In this document: piece by piece, positions 1-11,954 of the stretch
Layout: each line of letters begins with the position of its first letter
Numbering within the stretch: the first letter of the stretch is position 1
NCBI RefSeq assembly: GCF_037126465.1
Contig: NC_088201.1
Location: 231,404,258 to 231,468,257, forward strand
Direction: 5' to 3'
DNA length: 64,000 nucleotides
From: Ornithodoros turicata
Lineage: Eukaryota > Arthropoda > Arachnida > Ixodida > Argasidae
The notes under the pieces: generated by a model
What the model saw: the letters and a program-made list of their open reading frames with translations, nothing else
Database searches by the model: none
Told to the model about the DNA's origin: nothing
Position numbers and translations under genes: made by a program

Positions 1-1269
1 CTCTTTCTGCGTGGCTCTTCCTTCGCGAATTCAATAATGGAATATACTCCGATCTGATACTGCAATCACAACCGACCCACCCAGCTTTCGGTACCAAACT
101 TTACGGTTTACATATCAAACAATCAACATAAAAACAACAAGAAACAAACAAACATATCAAACATTGCGGTATAAGCATTACAATACTACTTTGTAGTACA
201 ATGAACATGCTGGTTTATTTTTCTTCGAAGCGTGCTTACTTTCTTTATCGCGGCTCGTTTCTTATTCGTGTATCACTTCGCTATATAATGTCCTCCCTAG
301 TGACATTTAAGAGGAGATCGATTGATCGATTAATGTATCGATTACTGATTTTATGTTTCATAATTTACTACCAGTTGTGGGAACCATAACTTATATAATG
401 ATAGGGTTATGCTTATCAGATGCGGTACACGCGGAGTTCACGTCCTCGCGGATCTACCAAACCCCTCAGGATTACATGCACGGGTGCGCATATCAAAAGA
501 AATGAAACAATAGATGAATAAATAAATATAGAAACCCGACAGTGATGTCAGCGTGACGTCACTCTGAAACTGATTGTGACTCGTCGAGTCACTTCGACGT
601 CGAAGCTTCTGACGAAGCGTGGCCTCCACTTGTACCGATTTTTATAACCCTACAGTTATCATCATTTAAATAAAATTGTTATTTGTCAACTTGCTACGGA
701 TTACTGACGTTCTAGATCATCGTAAGCTCCCGACAGAGTATCGCTTATTTTTACTTCTGTATTACTTTTCGGCTGTCTGGATTCCCCTTTCCCGTTACTA
801 TTATCTGCACAGTGTGTCTGCCTTAGCTACGGACAGAATGTTATACAAGGCGAAAACGTAGTTTATTATCATTTCTTTCAATGACAGTGAATGGCGACAT
901 ATATTGTGTCTTAATCTTATCTACAGTCAGTGCGTTCATTCCATCGCTTTCGGATCGTCTTAATAAGGAACCACCTCATGAATTAGTTCCTTATTTTCAT
1001 ACACATTAGCTTTTTCCCCTATTTGTCTTGTTTCTTCCATGGGCTTTTGCGCTTGCGCTGTTTACCTTCATAAGCGCCGCATTTTTGCTGATTCTCATTT
1101 TTTATTTCTTATATTTATTTATTTATTTATTTATTTTGTTTGTTTTTCTTTCTTTCGCCCTCTTGTGCTTTCTCCCTGACCGTGACAGTATATTCCCTTG
1201 ACCTTCCATATAATGTGCATCATTATATTCTATGACTTGTTCTGATGTTGTCGCCACGTATGATATTCA

Positions 1270-1383
1270 GATTGTTTCCGGGAGGCCCCACCTCTAGCAA
1301 TGCTACGGGGCCCCTACTGTATACTGTGTATGGCATAACTAATAATACGATTGAATTAACTGAATTGAATTGAATTGAATTAA
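1270..1383 (+). mobile_element. LINE 3' end with TGAATT-rich tail (family A)
   Basis: A GC-rich hairpin (AGGCCCC ... GGGGCCCC), TACTGTATACTGTGTATGGC and a GAATTGAATT iterated tail match a minus-strand copy at 29827-29900. No coding part was recognised; the 5' boundary is unclear and may reach about 880. Confidence 0.5.
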
Positions 1384-1544
1384 GTGGGTCACCTTAACTC
1401 AGCACTGGCAAACTCCTTGGACGTCGTCAACATTAGTTTTGACTAACAACCTGTTAATCGTGAAAGATAAAAGTTCGGCGCAATCAAAATTGCTGTTACC
1501 TGTATGCGCTATTGCCGTTGCGGCACGTAGTGTTCTAACGCTAC

Positions 1545-1825
1545 AGAACGAACAGCATGACCTACTGGCCCCGCTGCGTGCTGAAGACTGTGAGGTGGTG
1601 GGTTGCAGTCCAGCCACCGGTTGCGCTGTCTGAGGTTTTCCCTGTATTTTCCGGCACACTTCCCATACATGTCGGTATACCGTTCCCCCTGAAGTCAGCC
1701 AAGGACGCACACTAACCCCCCTTGTACATCACTCCCTCCTGCTGTCATCTGTGCACGCTTGTAGGCTGCTCGCAGCCACAGTTTCTTCGCGGCGCCTAAC
1801 GCGGAATCAAGCAAACAAAAAAAAA
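1545..1825 (+). mobile_element. SINE-1 copy, tRNA-derived
   Basis: Contains the degraded B-box region (GTGGGTTGCAGTCC), the conserved GCTGTCTGAGGTTTTCCCTG core, TTCCCCCTGAAGTCAGCC and the TTCTTCGCGGCGCCTAAC 3' block, then an A-run. Same family as the delimited copies at 52111 and 59198. Confidence 0.7.
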
Positions 1826-1854
1826 GTTAGGTTAGGTTGGGTTAGGTTAGGTAA
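1826..1854 (+). repeat. Interstitial TTAGG telomere-like repeat
   Basis: About five imperfect GTTAGG units follow the SINE A-run directly. TTAGG is the usual arthropod telomere unit. Confidence 0.55.
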
Positions 1855-2044
1855 GTTAGTTAAGTTCCAATAATTGTTTTGGAGTGGTGGTGAGGTACCA
1901 TTTCCGAGCCCTCTGCCGGCATGTTGCTCGCGGGTGGGATATATATCGTGGGTCCTGAGCCAACTTCAATTTCAATTCAATTCACTTCTTTTTATTTCCC
2001 AAACAAGTTCGTGAAATAAAGAATTGAACTGAATCGAAATTGAA

Positions 2045-2815
2045 GTTGGCTCAGGCCAACTTCAAAGGGAATTGTGCAGACATTTGTCTCAAAGCGTCTG
2101 ACGAAACCCCAGGGTTGAAAAAAAATCTGGATATTTTTTAAAAAAAGATCATCTCCAGTGGGCTTTTTTCGGGATAAAACCCGGATATATTTTTTTATAT
2201 TTTTAGAGAATGTAGACAAGCCCAGAAATGTGACACGGAGTAAAACCAAATGTGTCTTGCTGTTCTTCTAGATTTCGGGTGACCTCTCATAGTTTCGGTT
2301 TATGGAACCGCCTGTCCCAGTAACATTGAATGAGTTTCCATTATTTTCCGAAAGTTAGAGTGCCATGCATGCGTGGGTGAATGGTTGTAGATCCTGCACG
2401 CCTGCATTAGCTGTCGTACTTCAGTTACAATGCCTCCAGGAAGCAGAATGAAAGCCTCTTCCTGAATGGTCAGAAGTAGAAGAAAACGGGGAAAAAAATT
2501 AAATCTGAAAAGTTCAAAAAGTCAAGCTAAAAAATTATAAAGTTAGAAGTTAATGTTGCGCGTACCTGGGCTTTTGTAAACGGCCAACACTGCACAATAA
2601 AATAGAGCGGGAGCTTTCCGTGTGACGTTGAATTAAGATCGTCTTTCACATCGCATCTCGGCAAAATCTCTATAAAAAAATCCGGATTAAATTGTAAGGA
2701 TAAAATCTAAAAAAAATCTACCGCATGAAATTCATGTGGATTAAAATCCAAACAACCCTGCGGAAATCCAGACAAAACACCCAGACCGAACAGTCGGCGC
2801 AGGGGATTCGTATAA
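2045..2815 (-). mobile_element. SINE-1 copy split by a hAT-like insertion
   Basis: The minus-strand SINE body runs from 2045 to 2109 (AATTGTGCAGACATTTGTC, CGTCTGACGAAACCC) and resumes at 2761-2815 (CCAGACAAAACACC, GGGGATTCG). The intervening 651 bp is a separate element. Confidence 0.55.
2110..2760. mobile_element. hAT-like non-autonomous element
   Basis: Starts CAGGGTTG and ends CAACCCTG, the CAGGG/CCCTG form typical of hAT ends. Flanking octamers CGAAACCC and CGGAAATC match weakly (5/8). It sits inside a SINE-1. Internal sequence is rich in ATCCGGAT-like motifs with no gene. Confidence 0.5.
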
Positions 2816-2817
2816 TA

Positions 2818-2950
2818 CAGTGAACCCTCTTTAATATGACCCCCGATAATCTGACATACGCGCTTTACGACCATACTCCTGGGGAACAATGTAGTGAAAC
2901 CTCCGCAGATCCCCCCCGTTAATATGACAATTCCGCATTATAACCAAAAT
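2818..2950 (+). mobile_element. Tigger-like MITE, truncated
   Basis: Starts after TA with CAGTGAACCCTCTTTAATATG and aligns with the complete 168-bp copy at 52782-52949. The right end is lost near 2950. Confidence 0.6.
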
Positions 2951-3009
2951 GCGGATATAAAATGCATATAAAATGCATTATAACAAAAAGGGTTGCCATT
3001 GTTGACAGA

Positions 3010-3177
3010 AGGTCAAAAAAGTAATCGAATACTCAGTAACTGATTACCGAAAATTGTAGTCAAATTACTTGGAAAATTACTTGCTCATGAAATTAATTGA
3101 TTACGTTATAAAATTACTAAAAAAAGCAATTGATTACTAGTAACGCGATTACTAGTAACGCGTTACGTACAACTCTG
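3010..3177 (-). repeat. GTAAT/TTACTAG iterated repeat with hAT-like end
   Basis: Degenerate 10-11-bp iteration of ATTACTAGTAAC ending in GTACAACTCTG. The same end in opposite orientation opens the copy at 27405 (CAGAGTTGTACG). Probably a truncated hAT MITE. Confidence 0.4.
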
Positions 3178-3309
3178 GCGCCTTGTAGTTCCTGTGTAAC
3201 GCGCTCAAAGTCCTGTGCGATGTATATGGCTGTTTTGACTGATCGTTCAATTCTTTCTTCAAGTCTTTCAGCGCACTGAAATTTACGTTTCTTTCCTCTT
3301 GTTTATCTA

Positions 3310-3927
3310 TTTTTTTTAGTTATTTATTTACTGACACATTGCTCGTACACTGATGAAATGTGGGACTACGAGGCCGCAGCCTGTTATGTAGTCCCGTGTG
3401 AGCAAACAATATGAAAACTATGTTACATGTCTTGTGGGTCAGCCTATCGGCACAAATGTAATAAAATGAAACCACAGGTAAATAATAGATGTACGACAAG
3501 TTAACAGCATCAGTAATAGTTATCTCAACTACAATGCTAACACCTAAAGTAAAATGACTAGCCTTAATAATACTAAATGACGTGCATCACTAGCGACAAC
3601 AGTATCAAACAGTAAAACAGTGACAATAATAGCGGTGTATTAATGCCCAGTTAAATGTGCTCGTAGTCGCTTTCTAAATAAGAAAAAGTTATTTAATTGC
3701 CGAAGCTCGTTTGGTAATTCATTCCATGCTTTTGGTCCGCAATAACTAAATCTATATATACCAAAATTTGTTCTTGGGAAGGGCATTCTAAGGTGCATGT
3801 ATGTTCTGCGCGACGAGTAAGTTGTGTTGTAATATGTGAGAGAAACAGAACTAAGTACACAAGTGGAGTACACCAATCTGTGTACTAGTAAAATTAATTT
3901 GTATTTGATAAGTGTAAAGATATCCAT
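3310..3927 (-). mobile_element. 5'-truncated non-LTR retrotransposon (LINE) end
   Basis: The frame at 3640-3927 on the minus strand ends in RFSYCGPKAWNELPNELRQL then FRKRLRAHLTGH. This is the C-terminal signature of CR1/Jockey-type reverse-transcriptase polyproteins (F-x-GPK-x-WN-x-LP ... FK-x-x-L). The 3' UTR continues to about 3310 and contains AATAAATAA. The catalytic part is absent, so the copy is dead. Confidence 0.7.
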
Positions 3928-4111
3928 AATCGAAAATAGGGAGAAGGCGTGTGTGATCGAGTCCCTGGGACCCTTGCCCCGCCAATCCTCGTACTAAATA
4001 TCGTTCCACGTCGTCCCCTCTCTATTGTAACGCAAATACGTGACCAGTCCCCCCTCGGTTCAGGGAACCACCACCTTCTTCTGAGACATATTCCTCCCTT
4101 ATTAACCGTCT

Positions 4112-4777
4112 TCAAGAAAGAGCCCAAAGTTCAAACAGACGGGAGACTTGAATGCCTTCTTCCAGGAGGTCATCTTCCTCTTCTGCCTCCCTTTCTTGCA
4201 CGTGAGGCAAACAACACCATAACAGCCGTCGACGAGAGATCCTTTTAGTCGACGCTCCAAAAACTCGCCTCAAAGAATCTCCATATTTGTCTTTCTTTTT
4301 CCAATCCAATCCAATCGATTCAAAGAAATTTTTCAGACCGAAAAACTTACAAAAGAAGAAGCGCGGAGCATTTTGTCCCACATTTTTGTGAATATACAAC
4401 ACCCTCGGTTTGCGTCGGGGATTTTGCGGAAAATAAACACAGCGGGGAATTCGGCAAACTGAAAGTCTAGGTGCACCGGGACCTATTTGACGTGTGAAGT
4501 TGAAAGGTGCGAAGAGTCCTTCTGTGAGAAAAGAAGCTATATAAAGCAAGTCGGAGGAAGATATTTGAGGTGGGGGAGGAGGAAAGGTGACCGCCGGGCT
4601 TGGGAGTTCCCAATTTCGCTATAAAAGCCAGTCTGGAGAGGCGGCGGCAGCTGGTTTTTCGTGAACGGAGCCAAAACCAAGAAAACGGGAGCACTGTTGC
4701 AAGCGGACGATTCCATTAGTTAACACCCCCCCCAGTTCGTACTCTGTAAGCGAGAAAAAAAGATTAATGAACCAAAT
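4112..4777 (-). other. GC-richer non-repeat stretch, no gene assigned
   Basis: A 145-codon minus-strand frame (4112-4549) and plus-strand TATATAAAG (near 4538) and TATAAAAGCC (near 4620) are present. The frame has no recognisable domain or codon bias. A promoter reading is possible but unsupported. Confidence 0.2.
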
Positions 4778-5354
4778 CAGTGTTTCTCAAACTTTTCCAA
4801 TACGTGGCCCCTTTGAGTATAGTACCAAACTCCTACCATAACCCCCCACCTTTATAAGGCTCCCGAAAATTTACTTTTTTTTTTTTTTAATGACGCAGAT
4901 GCATTTACATCGTATTTTTTTGTAAAATATATTAGCCACAGAGAGAGCTACCAAAAAAAAGCTTTTTCGTGTTTTCTTTGTTCTTTTTTTGTTGAAGCAT
5001 TGATTTAATCACGTATTTGAATGTGAAGGATGTATTTGCTTTCTTGATACAAGCAAATCAATGCGTTGGTCTGCGTGTCTCGAGGCATATCGTGTGACTG
5101 CTTGGACCCTCCATGATCCCAGGATCTTTCCCCTTTTCGTTTCTTTTCTTCTTTGTCTTCCCTTTTCTCCTTTTTAATACTTTTTCTTTTCTTTACTTAT
5201 TTTTCTGTCCCTTTTCTTTTCTTCCCCATTTTCCTTTTTTTTGGAATAGCAAGCCAACCACGTCTGGCTGACATTTCCTTTCTTTTTTCTTAATAAACAT
5301 ATCCCCCCCCCCCCGCGGAAAAGGCTCGTGACCCGCAGTTTGAGAGAGACAGTG
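4778..5354. mobile_element. hAT (Charlie-like) MITE
   Basis: Begins CAGTGTTTCTCAAAC and ends GTTTGAGAGAGACAGTG, the inverted end pair common in hAT-Charlie elements. Flanking octamers AACCAAAT and AACTACAT agree at 6/8. It carries an internal G-tract retroposon (5115-5317). Confidence 0.6.
5115..5317 (-). mobile_element. G-tract/ATATGTTTATT retroposon-like repeat
   Basis: On the minus strand a run of G precedes ATATGTTTATTAAG, then A-rich sequence and GGCTTGCTATTC. The same order occurs at 45663-45935, so this is a dispersed repeat of unknown class. Confidence 0.45.
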
Positions 5355-5389
5355 AACTACATGGAAGTGGAACAGACTCTTTTTTTTTT

Positions 5390-5672
5390 TAAATTTCCAG
5401 TTAGCGCCGTGAAACAATCTTGACTGTGAGCAGCGTGCAGACAGATGGAGAGAAAACAACAGGAAACAGTGTGTGGGGGAGTTAGTACGCGTCCTGGTCC
5501 GACTTCGGGGGAACGGTGCGGACATTCGTCTGAAATGTTCTCAGACCTCAAAGAAAGAACCTCAAAGAAAACCTCGGACACCACAGCTATGTGCCGCGCT
5601 TCGAACCCGCCTCACCTCCCAGTCGCGACGTTGAGAAGCGATCACCCTAACCACAACCCTACGCGCGCTGGT
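5390..5672 (-). mobile_element. SINE-1 copy, near full length
   Basis: On the minus strand: a tRNA-like head with degraded A and B boxes (GTGGTTAGGGTG, GGGTTCGAAGC), the conserved body with TTCCCCCGAAGTCGGACC, the GCCGTG/GCGCTAAC end and an A-rich tail. Confidence 0.7.
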
Positions 5673-5725
5673 GGAACCGACTGGATTTACCTTTTGGGGA
5701 CTAGATCTGTTATCAGAACCTTTGA

Positions 5726-6165
5726 CAGAGATGGGCCGTATTTAAATACATTGTAATTAAAATGCTATTTCAAATATAAATACATTTGATACATGTATTT
5801 ACATTAATACAATAAATACATGTATTTATACAGGGTGTTCAAAATTAAGCTTTCACGAGCGCTACGCAAACACAGCGATGACAGGAAACCGGATGACAAC
5901 TTTACGCTACTTGTGTAAGAAACACGTGCTGCTAATTATGTAGCACCTGTTTCTTACTCAGGGAACAGAAAAAGTAGCACCATTTTTTCTTTCATTTGTT
6001 CGCCTATTTGTAAAGTGCTAGCGAAAGCTTAATTTTGAACACCATGTATTTTGTATTTAAATACAGACTTGGAAAATGTATTTATAATTATATTTAAATA
6101 AAATTTTTTGGGTAATTACTCTTGTAAATACCTTATAAATACTTCTAAATACAGTATATACTGAC
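5726..6165 (+). repeat. TATTTAAATAC iterated repeat
   Basis: Opens with CAGAGATGGGCCGTATTTAAA and continues as degenerate AAATACATGTATTT units, interrupted by the mariner-like MITE at 5831-6046. It resembles the delimited hAT at 6689-7390; the right end was not found. Confidence 0.45.
5831..6046. mobile_element. Mariner-like MITE, copy 1
   Basis: TIR CAGGGTGTTCAAAATTAAGC pairs with GCTTAATTTTGAACACCATG; TA duplication on both sides; 216 bp. A second copy is at 11955-12273. Confidence 0.75.
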
Positions 6166-6688
6166 TCGCATCTTAAAGTTGCCTTGCATTTGACCTTCAG
6201 GGAAGAAGGGTGAGTTTGGGGTCCAGTAATGCCGTGTTTGCGATAGCATGCGCATTCGACAAACCATTTTAGATGGCGAGTCTCTCACTGTTGCGGACAA
6301 CGATAGCGGCTACCAAATGAGCTTGTTGTACAAAGCATCTTCGTCAAATTTAATACAATCATTTGCTCATCGGCACCTGTGGCCGAATAGAAGACGTTCA
6401 TTCGTGGCAATGGTTGGCGCTATCGGGTGAAGTTCAGTTTTTAGAGTGTATGCTACAACTATTACCCCGTAAAATGTGTAACTGCTCCATCCTTTTTTTC
6501 TCTCTCTCTTTCTCTCGCTCTCTGAGAGTGTATTCGCGAAATTTTGGAATGTTGCGTTCTCCTTTCTTTTGTGTTTGTTCTCGTAGCAAAGTTTTAACCG
6601 TTGATGCGCACACCAGACGCGCGCCATCTTGTTTCGAGTTCCCTCCTTGCTATAACTTTGGAGGGCAATGAAGACTGTGGCGTATACG
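6047..6688. other. Intergenic, nothing recognised
   Basis: The 102-codon frame at 6363-6671 has no family signature and no codon support. Nothing else is seen beyond the tail of the AT-rich repeat. Confidence 0.4.
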
Positions 6689-7390
6689 CAGACTTGTACA
6701 AAATACTGCGCAAAAGTATTTAAAATAAGATACTAAATACTCTACAGAAAAAGTATTTAAAATAGAGTACAAAATACTCAAAACTGAAAGTAATGTGAGT
6801 AGAGTACTAAATACTCTAAGAAGTATTTAAGATACTATTTAAAGTACTTTAGTATTAGCAGTAAGTGAAACGCGTATTCTGAACGTGGCCTTACAAGTTA
6901 CTTGGTGTCAAGTAATGTTTGGAGAACTTTGGTGAACCCAAGTAAACTTTGTTGATATGTTCTGACCCAAAACTTCGTAATCTCTCCTGTATGTCGGTTC
7001 GGGTCTTTCAACCTCGGGCACGTGTTTATTGCTTTGATGACCAAGGAAATAAATGCCGGGATTATCTTGTACCTAATCCCCTGGTGATTCACCTGGCAAT
7101 ATGAATAGGAACGGTTTTCTGACGAACCTTGCTATTGAGAAGCAAGGCCAGGTTTGGGACCAGCCTAGTGTACAAGAGGATAAATGACAGATTCGCGAAT
7201 TCCCAAAAAAAAGAAAACGAAGAAAAAGGGGGTTAAATTCCAGTGAGCTGAAAATCTCGGCACGGCGGAAAGCGTGCTGGATATGGCTTGACCAGGAAGG
7301 AAAGTATTTTGAGTACTGAGTACCAAAATACCGGAAAAAGTATTCAAAATACTGTATTTTGAGTACGTACTCAAGATACGTACAAGTCTG
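6689..7390. mobile_element. hAT MITE with perfect 8-bp duplication
   Basis: CAGACTTGTAC at the left and GTACAAGTCTG at the right, flanked by CGTATACG on both sides (6681-6688 and 7391-7398). The ends are built from degenerate AAGTATTTAAAATA repeats; the centre is unique. Confidence 0.85.
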
Positions 7391-7798
7391 CGTATACGTT
7401 CGTCGCCGCCGTGACGGTCCTGGGAGAGGAGCGGGGCGTCGCCCCGCTTACACCGTGAGACACACCGGGTGGGTGGGTGACAGAATGGATGGACGAAGCC
7501 TCGCCCTGTAACTGACAATGCGCCACAAAGGCTCGGTCCGGAGAAAAAGGTGCACCTGGAGAATGGATCGTGAGACGGCTAATGAGAGGGCTCTGTCGTC
7601 TGCTATAGCTCTCCTATTAAAACCATTCGAGTTCCATGCTTCTTTTCGGGCTAGGGGTTCGAGCTGACGACGCCCTCTGGCGGGGCTCCTGTTTCGTAGC
7701 TGCCTCGTAGCGAGGGTGCTGCAACGTACACTGGCGTTCCAGTTGCATTTGTCCTTTAAAGGAATTGCAGCTTCACTGAGGGGGAGTACTTCCAACTG

Positions 7799-8323
7799 CA
7801 GACTTGTACGTATTTGGAGTATTGTATTTAAATTACTGTATTTTAAATACAATTTGCGGTATTTTGGTACTCTACTCAATACTTTTTGTTTTGTGTATTT
7901 GTACTCTATTTAAAATACATTATTTGGTTTAAATTACATTTAAATTACATTACATTTTATGGTATTTTCTACGCAATATACTTTAATGACATATTTTCGA
8001 TCTCCCTCTCAGACTTTCTGTGTCTCGTCTTTCCATTATCTTGCTTGTTCAGTGGAAATTTCCTGAGCCTCGGACTCAGACTTGTACGTATTTGGAGTAT
8101 TGTATTTAAATTACTGTATTTTAAATACAATTTGCGGTATTTTGGTACTCTACTCAATACTTTTTGTTTTGTGTATTTGTACTCTATTTAAAATACATTT
8201 TAGGTATTTTCTACTCAATATACTCTAATTACATATTTTGGATCACCCTCTCAAACTTTCTGTGTCTCGTCTTTCCATTATCTTGCTTGTTCAGTGGAAA
8301 TTTCCTGGGTCCCTCGGACTTGA
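7799..8323 (+). repeat. Two-unit tandem duplication
   Basis: Unit 1 (7799-8078) and unit 2 (8079-8323) start with the same CAGACTTGTACGTATTTGGA and share about 120 bp nearly identically, then CTTTCTGTGTCTCGTC and GTGGAAATTTCCTG. Confidence 0.8.
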
Positions 8324-8599
8324 CCCGGACACTGGCCCTTCTTGGAAGTCTCCACTTAGAGATCTTGCCCCGTGTGTACTAATCCTTGGCCAGCGAGTGT
8401 TCTATTACGTGTGCCCTGACGCGGTGACGCCGAATTCTGACCTCGCCGAGCAGGAACCTGCTAGAAGTTTGAGCTTCGTTCTGGGTCACATATACTTAGT
8501 GGAGTTATGTGGTATCACTTTGTCATCTTTTTGGGACTTGTGTTTAGATGACTCCTGTCACACAGCGGCGGCTAGCGTAGTGCGCGGGGTTAAGGTGAT

Positions 8600-8842
8600 T
8601 CATGTGGTGGTGGTGGTGATAGGGCTTGCCGTTGCCGGCCTCACGTATGTGGGCAACGTCACGACTCACGCCCTGAGGGAATGTGCGTCCTGGGCCGACT
8701 TCTAAGGGAACTGTGCCGACATATGTCTGAAAGCGTCTGAGGAAAACCCAGGAAAAACCCCAGACAGCACAGCCGGCACTGGGATTCGAACCCGGGTACC
8801 TCATGTGACATAGCGGCGACGTGCCGCATTGACCAATGACCG
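8600..8842 (-). mobile_element. SINE-1 variant copy with CAC-repeat tail
   Basis: On the minus strand, GGGTTCGAATCCCAGTGCCG (B box), GGGGTTTTTCCTGGG and TTCCCTTAGAAGTCGGCCC are SINE-1. The 3' part differs from other copies and ends in iterated CAC. Confidence 0.65.
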
Positions 8843-9321
8843 GTGACTTTTTGCGTTCAAGGATAAATAGTATCTTAATTGTAGTTCAAATACTTTTTGA
8901 ACTATTTTGTACTGTATCTTAATTACTTTAATTTTCATGTATTTATACTCTATCCTAATTACATTCTAACGTCAGTATTTATTATCTTATCTTAAATACA
9001 TTTTTGAGTATCTCAATGTACAATGTTTTGAAATGTACATGTCTGCTTCCAAGTACTACTGCATACCAGTAGAGCTCTAGTATCAGGAAAGTTACCTGCT
9101 AACCTGAGCCCTCAATACTCTTACGTCATAGTTTTCTTACCCATTAAGTTAACATCGTTTTTTTTTTAACTAGAAAATTCTAATATAATATGACGAGCAA
9201 CACTGTGTCGAAGTTGCCACCAGAACTGTGCAATGCTGGCCTAGTACGGCGGCAAAACTACACTGCATGCGCATAACACTGTGTCGGAAACAAAAGAAGT
9301 CAGCCACGTGTTGGCTACGTA

Positions 9322-9710
9322 CGCTGTAAACTGAAAAACACCCTTATGGGTGTAAATCGCTTGTCCTATAATTGACTCCTCTTTTTACACCGTATGGTCT
9401 GGAACACCCTTTTTAGAGGGTGTATCCCGTGTAAAACGCCCTTTGAAAGGGTGCTTTTCCTTGAAAATGCCGTCTTTTGCACCCTTTATACACCTTTTTA
9501 GGAGGGTGTTTAACGATCTTACACCCTCCTAGAAGGGTGTTTAAAGGGTGCAAAAGAGGGCATTTTCAAAGAAAAGCGCCCTTTCCAGGGGTGATTTACA
9601 CGGAATACACCCTCTAAAAAGGGTGTTCCAGACCATGTACGGTGCAAAAGGAGGTGTCAGTTATAGGACAAGCCATTTACACCCATAAGGGTGTTTTCCA
9701 GTTTACAGTG
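9322..9710. mobile_element. 389-bp palindromic MITE-3, copy 1
   Basis: Almost perfect inverted repeat over its whole length, made of ACACCC/GGGTGT units, with CTGTAAACTGAAAAACACCC at the left and its complement at the right; TA on both sides. A copy of the same length is at 50176-50564. Confidence 0.8.
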
Positions 9711-9769
9711 TAGCCGCCGAGAGCAGCAGGACAGTCGGGAACATAGATCAGTGCTGCTTGACAAAGTGC

Positions 9770-9925
9770 CCAGGCAGCACTGGATTTTGGAGCAATATTG
9801 GTTGGTCATTGGAAGGATTGATCCAATATTGGACCGGTTTTGCCAATGGCCAGCCAATAATGGCTTCAGCATGGAAATATTGGTTCAATATTGGCAATTA
9901 CCAGGCTACGTTGGCTATAAACGTG
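9770..9925. repeat. CCAATATTGG iterated repeat
   Basis: At least five spaced copies of (C)CAATATTGG or close variants follow GCCCAGGCAGCACTGG. Class unknown. Confidence 0.4.
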
Positions 9926-10109
9926 CACCAAACGCCGTCCCGAGCCATTTTACCGGAATTTTACTAGGACATTTAAAAAGAGTATTTGCGTTTCCTGTCA
10001 CGTATATAACTTGTTGTGCTGGGTTTGCAAGCAACAAACTGTTAAACTGTGACGCCGCCAACATAACCTCTCTGTTCGCTTCGTTACAATACCTTTCTAG
10101 TTAGGTGCA

Positions 10110-10600
10110 TTTCTGAGTACTTGTGCTCTACTCTAGGGGCATTTCTAGTGGGGTACTTTGTGTTGCAATTTAAGTACTTTTCTTTTGTACTTACCCATCA
10201 AGTACTCGAGTAACCAACTGGATATGAGAGAAAAAAAAAGAAAAAGGGAAAATAATTCGCAAGATTCGTGTCCAGAAGCAGCGTTCTTGACCAAAACAAC
10301 GAATTGATGTTGTTCTTCATACTATACCAAGAGATATGCACGGACGAATAAATCTGGAAATAAAAACGCTTCCATTACTTGGTTGCCTCTGCAGATGTAA
10401 GCGGAAACGCTACATTATTACACTTCCTTTTTTTCTTTTTTTTTTCTTTTTCTTTTCTTCATCTTTCATTTGGAGCTTAGCTCCATTTGGAGGCTAGCGG
10501 TGGCGCTACTTATCGGCCCGGGTATTGCTTCCTGAATTTCTGCAATACTTTGTACTTCAACTTACCTTAGTATTTTTGTAGAAGCGGTGGGTGTCCCAAG
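10110..10600. other. AT-rich degenerate AGTACTT repeat, no gene
   Basis: Scattered AGTACTT/AAGTACT motifs and T-rich runs; no open frame of interest. Confidence 0.3.
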
Positions 10601-10834
10601 AGAGATGCGTCAATCTAAAGTTGGTTATCATCATTCTACGCGTTTTCATAGGAGCTGTTGCTGTCGTCTGCTATGGTAGTCGTACGTCCGCCTTTCAAAT
10701 TTTCATTGTCCAATCATGACGTAGATCTCGCGGCCCGATGAGCAGCGCCCCTGGCGGATCGTGCGGTCGGGCTCCTCATAGGGGCTGCCGATTATGACAT
10801 GGTCGTTATATACTAGTATAGGTCGTGATATGAT

Positions 10835-11376
10835 TAGAGATGCAAAATTTCCGGAAATTTTGAATCGCTAAAAAAAAACGTTTTCTTTCGGGTTTTTTTT
10901 TTCCCCCGAAAAATTGGAGAAAATGGAAACAAACGTGGTTACTGCTGAGTCGAAGCATGGTCGGCTAAACCACAGCACACAATGAGCTAGAAGCTTTAGT
11001 AATGTTCATCCTCTAGGCATAAATGCAGAGCAGAGCATCCCATGAGACTGCTGTCTATTCAGCGATAGGTAATTAGAACAACCCGTCCACTCCGTCCAAA
11101 GCTCCGACATTACGTGAACGCGATGGCGATCGCTTGGAGCAGCCAGACGGAGCACTAAGTTGGTGGTTGTTGGTGGATTAGAGGCACCTAAGGCACTGTT
11201 GGCGGTTGGAACGCATCAAAGGCACGAAAACTGTCATTTTTTTAATTTTGTCGCCTGGAAATTTTGGGCTATTTTTCTGGAGACGAGGAAAAAAACGAAA
11301 AAGAAACGTTTTCGTTTTTTTTTTCAAACTTTTCTTCTTTTTTTGGGGGGGGGGGAGAGGGGGCTTCGCATCTCTA
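10835..11376. mobile_element. TAGAGATGC hAT element, copy 1
   Basis: Ends TAGAGATGC and GCATCTCTA, flanks GATATGAT (10827-10834) and GATACGAT (11377-11384), 7/8. The internal AAATTTCCGGAAATTTTG is shared with copies at 37338 and 55958. No transposase. Confidence 0.8.
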
Positions 11377-11954
11377 GATACGATGCATATTCGTGTAACC
11401 TGTCGACAAGGACGATGAGGTTCACTGCCTCAGAACACATAGTACGAACAAGACAGAGGCAGGGGTTTGCTTAAGCTTGCGAGGAAATCTAGCCAATAAA
11501 GTGTTTTTTTTTACTTGATTGGGCCTCCATATGTGTCCGAAATGAAACCGGCCTTGTGCCAATGTTGGACCTATGTTGTGTGCTGCCTACACTACGCCGG
11601 ATTTTTCATGATAAATTAGAAATATTTAGAAAGCGTTGTCGGTCGTATGGCTCCGCATCTGGGATTTACAGGCAACAAAGTCTCAAGCCACGTTGCCAGC
11701 ATATCCTGTTTGTCTACCGCTTTACAGTAGCTTTAATGCATAACTCCTAAGCCTAATGCATTCCGCGCTCTCACTCACGGGAGATAGCGTTTGATTCCTT
11801 CATCAAGGTCAACAACTAAGGTCGGTACTAATGAAACAAAACTTCTGAAACTCTGAAAGCTAATTGTTTCCGTATTTAAAAGGGCATTCTGGAGCTCTCA
11901 CATGATTTTAGATCGGAGATTTATGTTGTATTAAGCCGTGATTTTCAATGTATA

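Larger units (their letters stand above)
7799..9045. mobile_element. Related hAT element with internal tandem duplication and SINE
   Basis: Starts CAGACTTGTACG and ends GTACATGTCTG, as in the 6689 element. Flanks CTTCCAAC and CTTCCAAG match at 7/8 if two extra bases are allowed. It contains a tandem duplication (7799-8323) and a SINE (8600-8842). Open frames within are repeat-derived. Confidence 0.6.

Noticed and set aside
4112..4700. Promoter plus 145-codon gene
   Set aside because: TATA-like motifs are on the opposite strand from the frame, and the frame has no recognisable domain.
6363..6671. 102-codon frame between AT-rich repeats
   Set aside because: Both strands open, low-complexity TCTCTC content, no family match.
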